From contig NC_071335.1 of assembly GCF_027744825.2 (NCBI RefSeq), positions 32,253,501-32,317,500 on the forward strand: a stretch of 64,000 nucleotides of DNA, written 5' to 3'. Source of the stretch: Synchiropus splendidus. Its lineage: Eukaryota; Chordata; Actinopteri; Syngnathiformes; Callionymidae. The position numbers and the translations under genes were made by a program. Shown here in pieces: positions 25,691 to 38,785 of this stretch. A model generated the notes under the pieces. The model was not told where the DNA came from and made no database searches. It saw only the letters and a program-made list of their open reading frames with translations. Every line of letters starts with the position of its first letter. The first letter of the stretch is position 1.

Positions 25691-26387
25691 AGTGCTGGGA
25701 CTTTAATGAGTTAATTATGATAAAAAATTTCGAGATTTTTTTGCATCGGATTTTGAACGAAAATCCAGAACTTGAACGCCTCCGAAATAAGCTGGAAAAA
25801 ACATAACGTGCGTGGACCGATCAGCTGACCCACGACGCGCTTTGTTATTGTGTATAACGCAGCTTCAGTATGCAGACATGTCCCGTTAGCTACATTTACT
25901 GACTGTTTTTTCTTCATATTGAGGTGTAAAACCTTTCCTGTCTCCACACTGGACCGTGGTAGAGTGTCACTCTCCACACCTCCGAGGCTGGAGCGCTCAC
26001 TCCAGGGTTTGATGTCCTGTTGTGGGCTGGAGCTGGGACAGGGATGAGGCGAGTCTGGGACAGAGCGTTACTTGGTTTATGACTTTGTCACAGCCAAACT
26101 GCACAGAAGCGCACATTCAGAGCTGGACACGCACCGGGCACCTCTTCACATCCGGAGAGACCTCACTCACTCGGCAACCCCTCCCACATGCAGCGGCCAC
26201 ACACATAGAGGAACAGCGCACCTGCAGCAGACACTCTACATTCACTCCTACAAAAGACTATTTTAAGGCTTGGAACGCATTATTTCTTTTTCCATTCATT
26301 GTAATGAGAAAAATCGATTCCGATTTCGAACAACTTGCTTCTCGCACGGCCGTCTGGAACAGACTGTGGTCGAGAACCGAGGTACCA

Positions 26388-26390
<3 letters not shown>
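25691..26390 (+). mobile_element. Non-autonomous DNA transposon, copy 1 (chimeric left end)
   Basis: This copy shares a long, highly similar body with 33237-33885 and 44399-45244. The right end is ACCGAGGTACCACTG followed by TA, then a TA microsatellite. The left end is not the matching inverted repeat but AGTGCTGGGACTTTAATGAG, as in copy 3. Orientation is defined by the right end. Overlapping open frames of about 65-144 codons exist, but none resembles a transposase. Confidence 0.7.

Positions 26391-26441
<51 letters not shown>
26391..26441. repeat. TA microsatellite
   Basis: A (TA)n run with one C interruption directly follows the right end of transposon copy 1. Confidence 0.9.
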
Positions 26442-29400
26442 GAACTTGTGCTCTGATTACTCTCAGCACAACTGAATATTCTCATATGAATTCATGTATT
26501 TGGCACTAATCATCATGAAAATATTAGTCAGCTGACACGCTCTTGTGCAGACTCCCATCGCTGAAATGCCGTTTCATCCTCCTAAATGAAGATGAATACC
26601 CCAAATGTGATCTCATCTTGTCTTTCAGTTCCCGGCGGTTTTTGTTCCTGCTGCTTCTGAAGTCCCCCTAACAATCGTGGCAGCTGTCTGTAACCGGCTG
26701 TTCTCTCACAACCTCTCTGTGTTTCCCTGTGGCTTTTCAGAGAGGATTTCTTCTCATGCCAGCCACCACTTGTTCTACATCCGGCATCGTCTGCTTGGCA
26801 GATTCCAAGCCAAGTTGAATCCCTTTATAGAGCAAGAAACAACATCCACTAACTTCCACATCATAGTTTTGGCCACATGCCAGCAGCATCATCATCATCA
26901 CCACCGATGAAGAGCTCAAACTACATTAGAGGAGTTCATGGTGTCCCTCTTAATCGACAAAAAATGTTCCAGTCAGGTTCATGATTGATTTAGTGTGTTC
27001 TTTAGATACATTTTCTGCTGATCAAAAGAAGAAAAAGTTCCTGTTAGAGCCACGAGAAACACTCCTATTGTACGCAATGTACTTTGCCAGCAAACATACA
27101 ACTACACACATAAAGGTTTGCTACATGTTATTACAGTTCCGTATTCAGACTACGCCCAGACAAATATTCAATAATGAGTCAAGGCATAATCTGAGAATAA
27201 ACACATGAGCTATTATTGTGTGTTCATGAGTGTGTGTTCATGAATATACAGTAGCTCCTGTCTGCGGTCAACAAACTGTTTTCAGCGTTTATTAAACCAA
27301 TTCTTGAACACTTTGTGGATTTTGGAGATGTGAAGTGACGCTGGACAAACCATGACCTCATCCGACCTGGGACAAGAGGAAAATACAGCACCAACAACAC
27401 AAACAAGAGCCTCATAAGCAGCAAGCCATGTACGCTGCGGGGCGAGGAAAACAATATTTAAATTCCCTGTTAATATGCAAGCGTGCGCACGCAGGTTTGG
27501 AAAATGATGAGAATAATTGGCTTAAAGCCACCTTTGATTGTACGTCATTAATTCAGTCGGCTAAGTAGCAAGTGATTGCTGGCTTTTTCTAAATGACGTT
27601 CTTTGTCATTTCCCTTCTGTGGGGTTCACACCAACGCCTCTTGTTTCCAGCTCTTGAATTTTTCATTCACCCGCGGTCACCCTGGGAGTGACGGACAACG
27701 TGTGGAGAATAGCTGAGGCGATGAAGCGTCGGCCGCCACTGGGGGCGTCGCATCGCGGGACACGAGTGAGAACAGGACGTCAATTTACCCAAATACATGA
27801 ACGTTTTTCAGATCATAGCCTCACTTTTTTATAACAAGTTTGACCGCACAAATAGAGACTGTTTTTTTTTGGTCACCCTTTAGATCAGGGAACATATATC
27901 ACCACCAACAAACTCCTTCTTTGTATGTGTACTACCAGCATATTAGCCAGTACTTCACCTTTGAGAAGTGTCTCACTTCGTGAAAATAGCTGGTAAAATA
28001 ATGGTTAGTTCCACCCAATTTGTTCTTAACAAAAGCATATTGACGTCAGCGGTGGGATTCACCGCTGACAGACATACTATTTTCATTTCAACAGGAAAGT
28101 ATTGTTTTCTCTGAGAAGAGAATCGAGCTGTCTTAACTGAAGTCACGACCTCTCACACAGCAGACTGGATGATAGCACGGTGAGCTTGGACCTAAAATTA
28201 TTGAGGAAAACAACCTGGTGAGTGAATAAAAACCCTATTTCAGGAACGCGGAAATCTAACTTAAAAAATACCTTCATGAATTGTGCTGTTGTGAACATGT
28301 CTGCTACATGTTGCACATTTTTTACTCTATTAGAGAACCGTGAAATACCATGGTTTTAGAGAAACATTGTTTTTGTATTGTTGAAATATAATTTGCCTTC
28401 CATGTTTTGAGGGTTTTATGTATGTTAAACATACATTGTGAATTTTGTGAAGCACAGCAGGTGCTTTATGAGGGCAAAATCAAGAAATAGAAATTTTAAA
28501 ATGTTGCTATAACTCAAGTATTAATTTGGAATATCATTATTTTAAAAAACAAGAAAAAGAAGAATGGAGTTGGCACATAAGAACACACATTTTTTGGGGG
28601 GGAAAGAGGAGTCTGCATAAAAGCATAAAACAAAAATATTTCAGTATTAACATTAAATATTTTAATTTTTTTATTTTCATTTTTTTAATTATATTTGTTC
28701 AGTTTTTCTCAACAATAAATGTCAAATGGGACAATGTCACATTCTTAATTTAATTTAATTTAATTTAGCAAAAGTATAACTCCGAGTTATGATTGGGAAA
28801 ATAAAGTAAAAAGTTCGCAGATTCTCAGAACAAAATGGAGTGAGATACAAAGTAATAAACGTCCATGAACTTTGCCAGTTTTTTAGTAAAGGACTGGCTC
28901 ACGGACTTACATCTTAAACTTCAGTGACAAACACGTGCACTGACAATGCTGATGAATCGTGAAGACGAACTCATCTGTCAGCACCTGGGGGCAGCCGTGG
29001 GAGAAGCAAGACCCTTCCTTTCTCCCTCCCCCCCACCGCTGCCTTGAATAGTGTAGTGCTGACAGAGGGGAGATCTCCCCCTTGAACCGCCTCTCTCCAT
29101 AGAAATATGACATTTGCATGTAAAAAAGACCAGAGCATTGGTCAGGCAGATTCACAAAGAGGTGCGGCACAACTTTGCCTGGAGGAGAATTTCCACTGAC
29201 CTACCTGCAGTGACAGATGGTTTCCATGACAATGATGCACTTTGTGGGATAAATGAGAGGAAGTTTGAGAATGTGCTCTTCAGTATTCCTCCCACCTCCG
29301 AGCAATGAACACATCATGAATGCTTTTATCACTCTGTGAGGCAGATGTAAGAGTTTTAATTTGCAGTCAGAATTGATCAGGCCAAGTTCCAAGCAAGTGC

Positions 29401-32400
29401 TAAACAGATGTGTCCCCGTCTTTGTCTCCTCACCATCTCTCAGTGGTCTGGTTTTCACGCCGTGTCGACAAGCAGCTCCCACTTTGGTGTGTGAGATATG
29501 GTTTTGGTTTGGTTTTATTTCACACACTACACATTTGACTGTTCTGTGCATCCGTCGTTTTGGTTGAGAGTACTATCTTTAAAGGCAGTACATTTTGATA
29601 AAGATGAAACTACAATGTGAAAATCTAAATTACTGAGGAAATGACTAGATAATGGCAGCAAGTGTATTCGTCCATTCGGACGTAGCGAGGCTCCATCCTC
29701 TTCCATCTCCTCTTTCTGTCTCCTTCTCCTCTGTGCCCAAATTCAACTGCTGCACAGATGACACCCAGCTCCACCACTCCAAGAAATCCATGACAAGAAA
29801 TTGTTCTCCTCGTTGGTACAAAACTCAGACTTTTCTATATGCAGGTGTATAAGAAAGTTCTTCCGCAGTAGACCCTATAAGATGCCGTGGTCCTGACGTT
29901 ATACATTCATCGCATGATGCGTGATAATCATTCAGTCAATTTTTGTATAGCCTGGTTAAAAAAAAAAAATTAAATGTCCACACCGTGGTGCGCACATTTA
30001 AATCAAAAGAAAAATACAACATGGCTGGTCCAGCTCCCGAGTTCCAGCAAGATAGCGGCTTTAAAAGTTATGGATTAAACCTTAGCAAAATGGCCTTGAA
30101 TAAGTTTGTCTTATGATATAAATGACTTTTTCTTCTCCTTCCTTTCCAATTTTTTTTTCACATCGTGTTGATGTAGAACAGTCGTCGACACTTATACTAG
30201 CATTGCTTTCATAGCACACTGGAGGTGTGACATATTTTGTGAAGTGAGATGGCAGCGTGTTTGGTGGCAAAACGCTCAGCTTCCCCACGCCACAACAGGC
30301 TATAGATTTTTCACGGGCGCACAGTCTAGGACATTTTCAATGATAATAAGATTATTACTAGCTGGCGCTGGTTGGAAAGGCTAGATTTGTTGCCTATTTC
30401 CATGCGACTTATCTTCCACACAGAGTTTCTTGTCAACTTCCAACTAGTTCTTAATATCTGGAATGAACACAGATGCCCTCTTTCTGCACAGCAGGAACAT
30501 CTTTTATCAGCCATTTTCCTTGTTTTTGCAAGATGCTCCTTCGGGATTGCTGTCGGCTGCTGTAAAGCTTTCGTTTATGTCGTGAACGCCTTTGCTATTT
30601 GTGGGTGTCCAAGGAGTAGACAGTTGAAGCGTGTTAAGGGTAACAAATTAATAATAATATTACTCATGTACTGGCATTGTTTGGATGCAGTGAGAGAGCT
30701 ACAAGACCAACAGACCCAGATCATAAAACTTTATTTTGCCGGCGCGTTTCAGAATGAAGCAAAGAGCAAAGTGTTGACATTTATTGAATTGGTGACAATA
30801 AAACACTATTTTTTAGTTATGAGAAGTAAATCCATCTCTTCATAGTCCATCTCTTGAGTTCTGTAAGAAACAAACTTCAGTCATTGTGATGGCTCTTTCT
30901 GGATTCATCCGTGAAAAACATGCAGAAAACTCTCATGTTAATGTACATTGTGTACAGTGCATTCTGTCATTGCGTGAAGATTCTCCAGCAGAGAGCGACA
31001 AGGCATGGAACAGTTCAATAATTTAACATGAAAAAACAATAACAGTCCAATGATTGTCAGAAATAACAGTCACTAAAAAACAGAAGTCCAAATGTCTCAA
31101 TTGTTCAAAATCCAAAATGTCCACCAAACCAGGAAGGAAACAAACAAGCAAGCAAGGGAGCAAAAAGTTGGAAATTTGGATGTCAGGCACCAAGGCAAAG
31201 ATATAAAAACCAAAACTTTACAAGAGACGAAGCAGCACAGAGGGAACAAGCAGGATCTTTTCTGCCTGCAGTCTCGATGATCTGACACACGAGATTGGAA
31301 CCGAAAGGCTGCTGCCTCCAGCAGGTGAGTGCAGGATTAGTTCCAGCTGTGTGCCATAGGTGAAGCTTGGGAAGAGCAACATACTTGGTTTCAACTTCTG
31401 TCATCCTCCACCGTTCAGTATAGAGTCACAGAGTCTTCAGCTGCTCTGCTCCTCTTTGCTCAGAAACATCGATTTGATTTCCTCCCTTCACCTCTTCCCT
31501 TAATACTCCCTCCATCTTTCTTTGTCACGTTTTCTAGTTTGCGCCAATATAGTCAGCTCCAAATTCCATTCACCTCACTGTGTTGTGGAGTTGTCTTAAA
31601 TAGTCAAGTGAAAAGTGGGTTGAAACTTCCTCATTCCCTTGATGCCCTGGTTAGAACACACGCAGTTGTCTGTGCAAGTTTCAACAGTTCAGTGACTGTC
31701 TCTCATTGTCCATGTCACTAAAACCAGGAGAGTGAATGTGACGCTCATTGTGTCCTCGGAACAGGAAGCTGCTATTGTGACTCATTCAGTAGTCACACTC
31801 TTCACCCCTGGCTCTGTCCCTAGCCAGCCTCCGCAAACATGTCATTTCCTGCCCCTTTTTTTTTTTTTAACTGTCCCTTGGAAACCTTTCAGATTTCCCT
31901 ATGCAAATCTTGGCATATGTAAATAATAATCTTTGGCCTGTCCATCACCGTCTTGGGAATGTCACATTTCCTTCTGTTAGTTGTGAATATGGATCACCAA
32001 ACCTTTGCCAGAGATGATCCACAGCAGTGATAGGGGACGGGATCGTGAATATAGAATCAAATTTGCCAGTGAATCACGTACTTCAGGCTCAGGATGAGTC
32101 ACCTTCACTGCTGTAAACACATTAAAGTCATTAACTATAAACTATTTACCATGAACTGATTCATGTAATTGGTTTCTGGATTTCCCACTGTTGCAGCGAA
32201 AATCTGGCAAACGGAGAAAGCACTTTTTGAGGGACAGGAACATTAAGAAGACCATCAGTTAAACTGTTCACACTCAATCATCGAGGTGGACGGAGAGACG
32301 GAGGCAGAACGGAGAAATGAAAATACACAGTGGGAAGACGGAGAGTGGAAGGAAATGAACAAGCAGGCAGAAGAGACAGAGCAGCGTGTCTTCAGCAAAC

Positions 32401-33236
32401 CATCAGGTATAATTTCAGTTCGCTGGCGAGGGTTGATAGAATGAGAGAGCAGCAGCAAGATAGATGTGAGAGGAGGAAAGGATGGCTAAAAGAGATGTAC
32501 TGACATCGGAGAAAGAGAAAAAGAATTTTCTGACCACAGAGATTTCTACAGCATTAGTGTCGTCATTTAACTCGGCGAGCAGCGAAGCTCTCCACAGGAT
32601 CTGAGACTGAACCTGCCAGCAGATGTCGGTGATTTATCCAGAGTAAACAGAGTGAGATTAATGGTGTGTAATAGCACACAAGGGCCTGGGAGACGCTGCT
32701 GCTCCGGTGACAGTGTCAATGAAAGGGTTATTAATGTTTTAAAAGGTGCAGACAGCGACTCTGTGTTCATGGACGGCATAGTGTGTTCATCCCTTTGTCC
32801 CTGCTCCGGTGAGAGACAATGCCGGTTCATGTTTTCCTTTCATTACTGTAATTGCAGTGTTACGATTCCATGTTTACATTTGCAGATAGCTGCGTGTCTG
32901 GGCTGCAGCGAACACATGTTATCTACTACCTGTTTGCTTCTGCACCAAATGTACCAGAATGATGTTTTGCACAAATACTTCACCCCACACAGGCCATGCT
33001 GCTCCCACTCAGTGTCACTAGGAGACGCTTCCTCCTGAAACAAAGCAGCCTTCACCTGTGGAGGATCTGTTTGTGGGTCAGTAGGTCCAACTCACGCCAG
33101 CCTACTCTCGCTGCTGTGGCGCCTTCTGTGGAGCAATCTTCTTTAAAAAGCATTTTAATCACATGACTGAGCAAGTGATCTGGACTGCACTTCAGTCAGA
33201 CCTCAGTCAGACCATTTTTTTTTATATTTTCATCTA
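26442..33236. other. Unassigned intergenic or intronic sequence
   Basis: No supported exon. A frame at 30372-30845 (157 codons) is unrecognised. CATCAT repeats occur near 26885-26905 and poly-T near 31856. Confidence 0.4.
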
Positions 33237-33885
33237 CAGTGGTACCTCGGTTCTTGACCACAATCTGTTCCAGACGGCCGTTCGTTAAGCGAATTGTTCG
33301 AAATCTGAATCAACTTTTCCCATTACAATGAATGGAAAAAGAAAGAATGTGTTCCAAGCCTTAAAATAGTCTTTTGCAGGAGTGAATGTAGAGTGTCTGC
33401 TGCAGGTGCGCTGTTCCTCTATGTGTGTGGCCGCTGCATGTGGGAGGGGTTGCCGAGTGAGTGAGGTCTCTCCAGAAGTGAAGAGGTGCCCGGTGCGTGT
33501 CCAGCTCTGAATGTGCGCTTCTGTGCAGTTTGGCTGTGACAAAGTCATAAACCAAGTAACGCTCTGTCCCAGACTCGCTCCAGCCCAGAGTTGTGGAGAG
33601 CGAGCACCTCCCCTGTGACACTCTACCACGGTCCAGTGTGGAGACAGGAAAGGTTTTACACCTCAATATGAAGAAAAAACAGTCAGTAAATGTAGCTAAC
33701 GGGACACGTCTGCATATAGAGGCTGCGTTATACACAATAACAGAGCGCGTTGTGGGTCAGCTGATCGGTCCGCGCACATTATGTTTTTTCTGGCTTTTTT
33801 CAGGGGCATTCGAGTTCTGGATTTTCCAAGCAAAAAATTTTTGTTTGAACGATGTCCGGGGCGTCCGAAAACCGAGGCACCACTG
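33237..33885 (-). mobile_element. Non-autonomous DNA transposon, copy 2 (both terminal inverted repeats)
   Basis: The ends are CAGTGGTACCTCGGTT and AACCGAGGCACCACTG, inverted repeats matching at 15 of 16 positions. TA flanks each side (33235-33236 and 33886-33887). A TA target duplication fits the Tc1/mariner superfamily. At 649 bp with no transposase, it is a MITE-like element. Confidence 0.75.
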
Positions 33886-35360
33886 TATCATTAATATAGG
33901 AATCATAATGCATTCATAAGGCTCTAGAGAAGATGGGTGTTATGGGTGTTCATAACCACGTGTAGTCACTTCTGACAAGGTTTATAAAGTATAATGTAAT
34001 ATAAGACTGAAGATCCCCAAACCTAATCCTGTCCTGAACATAAATACACTGTAAAATGCTATGACAAACAGCACTATTATCACAAAATATTCACCTTATT
34101 GTGCTTGAAAATAACCTCGTAATAATTTGCTGAAGTCTGTGAAAGGAAATTTGAGTCCAAATCCAATTTTAGCATACAGCATCTCTGAGGTTCCCCACTG
34201 AATCCACCCTATAACAAAAGAGTTTTCAAGCTTGAGTCTTTGAAAACTTGAGTCTGTGCTCATTAAATTGTCTTTTCGCCAGATTAATTATTATTTCTGC
34301 TTAACACAGCAGAAGGGGACATCGAAAAAGAAGATTAAAAAACACTCATTATGAGCAAATATGCACTTGAAGCAAGTGAAATTATCTGTTCATGCAGCTG
34401 TAAAATGACCAAAGAAATGTGGGTTTTAAGGTGACGTTGCTCAAAATGTAGCTTTTGACAGCCCCAAAATAAGTATAATGGACTGAATCTAAGAGTAAAA
34501 TCGTAGACACTAAAGAAGAGATGACCTTAAATATAACTTTTCACTGCATCAAAATAAGACACACTTAAAAATAAGTGGAAACATAAATCTCATCCAGAAT
34601 GACAGGACGGTAAGCATTTATTTGACACTCTATTTAGCGGCAGTGAGTCAGGGTTGCTCTTACAGTCAACTTAACTTTGAACAGAATTTGTTTTCCAGCC
34701 ACAAAACAGAAAAGAAAAACTAGAATTCAGCTTCCTTAGTGTTAATGAGCTTCTATCCCACAATACGGAGCAATAGTAAGAAATGCGGCATAATTGTCTG
34801 GTTTGAAAATAAAAATATGAACTCGCAAAATAAAATAAAAAATGTCCCCAACATACCCAAACATGTGCTAACAATGTGTTGCAACACATTTTGGGTTTGT
34901 TAGATGCAAGTTTTGATGGGTTGTGAAATGGCTGCATCTCAACATGCTTAAAATAAGAGCGATAAACAGTTGTTTAGTCAGAGATGTTAGAGTCTGTCTG
35001 AGACAGGCCAGAGATGTTAAATATATTTTAACATTATTAACCTCATTATTGACAGGAAATAAGAAAAGAAAGGCCTAAAATAAGATAAATATGCCTGATG
35101 TATGTGACAGTACATATACTATATATATCTATATTTATATTGTATATCTTACATATATAAATACACATAATTTGCAGCGTGGATAACAACATACGCCTCT
35201 GAACCCGGCAGCTTATGCAACAACGTGGCTAACATATGCATTTTTACAGACCAAAGAGCGTCATGCTGCCACAATACTGAGCCTTATGACATCAAACTAA
35301 TGAAATCACAGGTGTTTTATTTACCTCAAAATGGAGTGTTTTTGCCAGAGAGATATTATC

Positions 35361-35720
35361 TCCCGGAGGACCGTAGACGAGAAGCAGCAGCTGAGACTGA
35401 CTGTGGTGTCGGAAGTTCAGACGTGGGCGAAAACAGCGCATTTTGAAAGAAACCAAAAGATGCAGAACATTGCCCAGTTGACTTGAGTCAATCTGGATGC
35501 TGGACCCTGTTTTCAAAACTAGTTAAGAAGTGATCCTCATGTATTTTTGTGCCGGGTGCACCACTGACCTTTCTACGGCGCAGACAGCACCACTGCACCC
35601 GCGGCTAATCGATCAGTGTATGAGAGTTATTTATGAACAAAATCTATTTTCCTTCTTAAATTTAGTGGGTGTGGCTCATATTCCAGTGCACTCTATAGTC
35701 CGGAATTTAAGGTCATTTGA
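35361..35720. repeat. Dispersed repeat, copy 1 (DNA-transposon-like)
   Basis: It shares long blocks with 51686-52073: AGAAGCAGCAGCTGAGAC, CAGAACATTGCCCAGTT, TTTTCAAAACTAGT, GTGATCCTCATGTATTTTT, GTGCACCACTGACCTTTCTA and CTATAGTCCGGAATTTA. The TCCGGAATTTA-type end resembles a widespread fish element whose ends carry TCCGGAAATTACGGTA. No coding region. Confidence 0.65.
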
Positions 35721-38344
35721 GCCAGGGATATGTGGGAACACTGGGGCCTCATGAACCAACCTCAAGTGCCAGATTTGGTCCGCTGACCTTATGTTTTGCA
35801 TGAGTGTTTTAAAGCATGACTTTGACCTCAGTAAAGCAGATGATAATAATACCACCAATAAAAGACAACTAAAGGAACAACTGAATGTTTGAGGTGGACT
35901 CTGTCAAATGCCTCATCTCACTGAGCTCCTCAGGAGTCCTGGAAGACAAATGTGGGCCACAAAACAAAAGTGCTGTCTGATCATTCTCCTTCTTCTTTTG
36001 GGAAGTGATAAAGGGCAGCCATCACAAGACTTCAGGAGGAAGGAGAGTTAAAAAAATGCAGCAGATAAATGAGACATCAAGAGCTTTCGGTGGTTTATAA
36101 AATAGCGAAAGCATTTCAAAACCAAAGCTGAAGTGGAGACTTGAAGTCTGACTTCCAAGTGACAGGGGAAGGGAGCCACAAAAGGAAGCCTTTACAAAAC
36201 AATGAGAGCAGTTTCAATGCAAAAGCGGAGCGAAGCGTGATTAAGCAGGTTGATGTAATTTGCACTTCAGTTTCGCCACAGTTGAGTCAAAGAAAATTCT
36301 AGTTAACCACATAACAAGGACAGATCCAACCGCTATTACTGTCGCAAAAAGTGTTGCGACGTGAGAGCCTGCATTTGTGATCAGACGATAAGAAGAGCAT
36401 GTTCTGAGGGGTTTTTGAGAGAATATTGCGCCGCGTGAATGATAATCATTTTGCTGTTGGCCGCTCTCACATTGGAATTGAATTTTTTGCTGAGCAGAGA
36501 GGGAGTGTTTTTCTGCGTCCTCCGAGGTTCGATATGAATTCCACTGCCTAGTTGAGCGCGCTCCATCATCACAGGCGCTGTTGTTCTTCTTAATTCACAC
36601 CCCAAACCCCATCTGCCCTCCAAAGGGGTTTTTCATCTGATGCTTATTTAGGTGGGAACAGTCACTTCACGTGTCAAAACACACAGCGATAAGACATTTC
36701 AGGAGCCTGCTTTCGTCCACCTGATTGAATATGGGTGGTGCTTGAGCGGACCCCTAACCAGGATAATCTCTTAACCGTCCTGTGATATTGAAATCCCTCA
36801 TCCTTCAAAAGCCAATATTCCAGCTCCAGATAGCTGCTGATGCAGTTTCATATCGGGCAACTTTAAAAACAAATATTGCTGCAGGCATTTACACAGCAGC
36901 AGTCAAACAGCTGTTATGAACTCAATAAAAAAGGGAGTGTTTTGATCAAATGAATCAAACCATAAGTGGCTTCACTTCACTGCAAAAGGAAACTTTCTAA
37001 AGCTCTGTATTCAGATGCAGGAGATTTGGAAATGAGTCAGATTAATTGTGTTCAACTTTGTTGTGGAGTTATCTGTGAAAAAGACACACTTCAATGAGTA
37101 TTCTCAAGATCATTATTTTTGACCTTTAGAACAGCATCGCTTCATATTTAACTCACACTCCCATTCACTTTTGAATATGATTAGTTTTCAAACTTGGTTT
37201 GTAAACACGGCTGTTCCCCAGTAAAACTGCCATCCCGCTCTGTTTACAGTAAATGCTGGAAATATATGTTGTAATCTTCAAGCCAAAAAAATAAATAACT
37301 GATTGTCTTTTATCGCAGCTTAACCCGTACGGGAAACCTTAGCGACAATTATCAGTCGACTCAACACGGCAACACGTGAGGCTCAACAACGCTACAAACT
37401 CACTGTGACATCCCATGATCACAGCGGAATAACATAAAAAACAAAAGTTACACTCAAAAGCTCAACATTTCCCCTCCCACAGGCGCGTGCAGACATTTCG
37501 GTCGCTGGTGATCAAGCCAGAAACACGGCACACGTCACTGACTGTTTGTCTATTTGGACAAAAATATGTTTTCCATGTACAAACAAACGCCTTAGCATGC
37601 AACTTGTCAGTAGCCAACTTCATTGAAGGCGAATGGGCACTTTTATCGTGCAAGGAAAAAAAGGAGGAAAAGACCTAGTGCACCACTATGAGTGCGTGCA
37701 TCCCATGGCGTTCGCCATTTCTTGAAATGGTGAAAATAAATTGTACATTTTTTTTACAACTTGTCTATGGTGCGTTCCAGTTGTGGTCAGAGCGGGTCAC
37801 ATTACCTGAAACTGTGAAGTCGGAGACACTTCACCACTCCCATCTTTAAAGATGGCTTCCCAGTGTCGACAGTAAGTGGAAGCTGTACACTCCATTAGGT
37901 GGTACATTTTGTTTTGTACTAAGTCAGTTGTCCTGTGAAAAAGCTGTCAAATGTTTTTGCAACAATGAAATACACCAAAAGAAACAGATGCCTTCTTCTC
38001 CTATACTTCATACTTTTATATACTTTATTTCACTTGCAGACTGACCTTACATTTATCCAACAGTAGCTCGCATTTGAACAAAAGCAATTGGATGTTGCCA
38101 TCATGTCTTTCGACTGACTCACACCTTCCAAGGTAAATGTGTTGCTATCAACAAATACTATTGTCAACTTATCCTGAGATGTAACAAAAATACTGTGACC
38201 ATGACTATGACTAAATATATAAAGCACTGTTGTTGATGAATAAAACAAACTTAAATGGGGTTTTGAATCAAAACAATAACATGCCTAAATATTCATGGGC
38301 CTAAACAAGACAAGACTGTCATGGCTGTCTACGGGATCAGACCC

Positions 38345-38785
38345 AGTTGCTGAATTGTTGCAGGCTGACAGAAGACTCGGGAGAGTGGGGGGTAGATCTA
38401 ACAAGGTTTATTCACAATTAGGCGAGAACACAAAAGACAAACAGGAACGCTGAATCAAGACCAGTGACACCAGAAGACAGAACGGGAAATACACTCAAGC
38501 AGAAAGGCAGAAAGAAGCTCAAGCACGCACGGAATTTAGAAATATATAACAGGAGAACGAAAGAATGGAGGGTCGAGAGAGAGAGAGAGTTTACCGTGAG
38601 GACGCGAAGCAACCATCTGGCAGCGCTGACTGGAAGCCAGGTGTAGAAATCACTGGAGTCCGATCAGCGGAATGGGATCCAGCTGCGCTGCTGTGAAACT
38701 GAAGAGAGAGAAGGAACAGGAAATGGCAAACAGGAACACAGAAAGTAACAATATAAAAGCACAATAGAAACGAAACATGACATAG
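38345..38785 (-). mobile_element. LTR-like dispersed repeat (candidate solo LTR), minus orientation
   Basis: This is the inverted copy of the repeat at 9573-10090, with the same block order. The outer minus-strand ends read TGTCATGTTT and, a little beyond, AGACAGCCATGACA near 38319-38332, so the full element may run 38319-38785 with TG...CA ends. It has no coding capacity. Confidence 0.5.

Noticed and set aside
26022..26456. Conserved 137-144 codon frame in copies of the TA-flanked transposon
   Set aside because: It stays open because the copies are very similar and recent; no transposase motif (such as DDE/D spacing) is visible, and it runs into a TA microsatellite in copy 1.
30372..30845. 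157-codon plus-strand open frame
   Set aside because: No known motif, and its composition is like non-coding repeat DNA; not supported as a gene.
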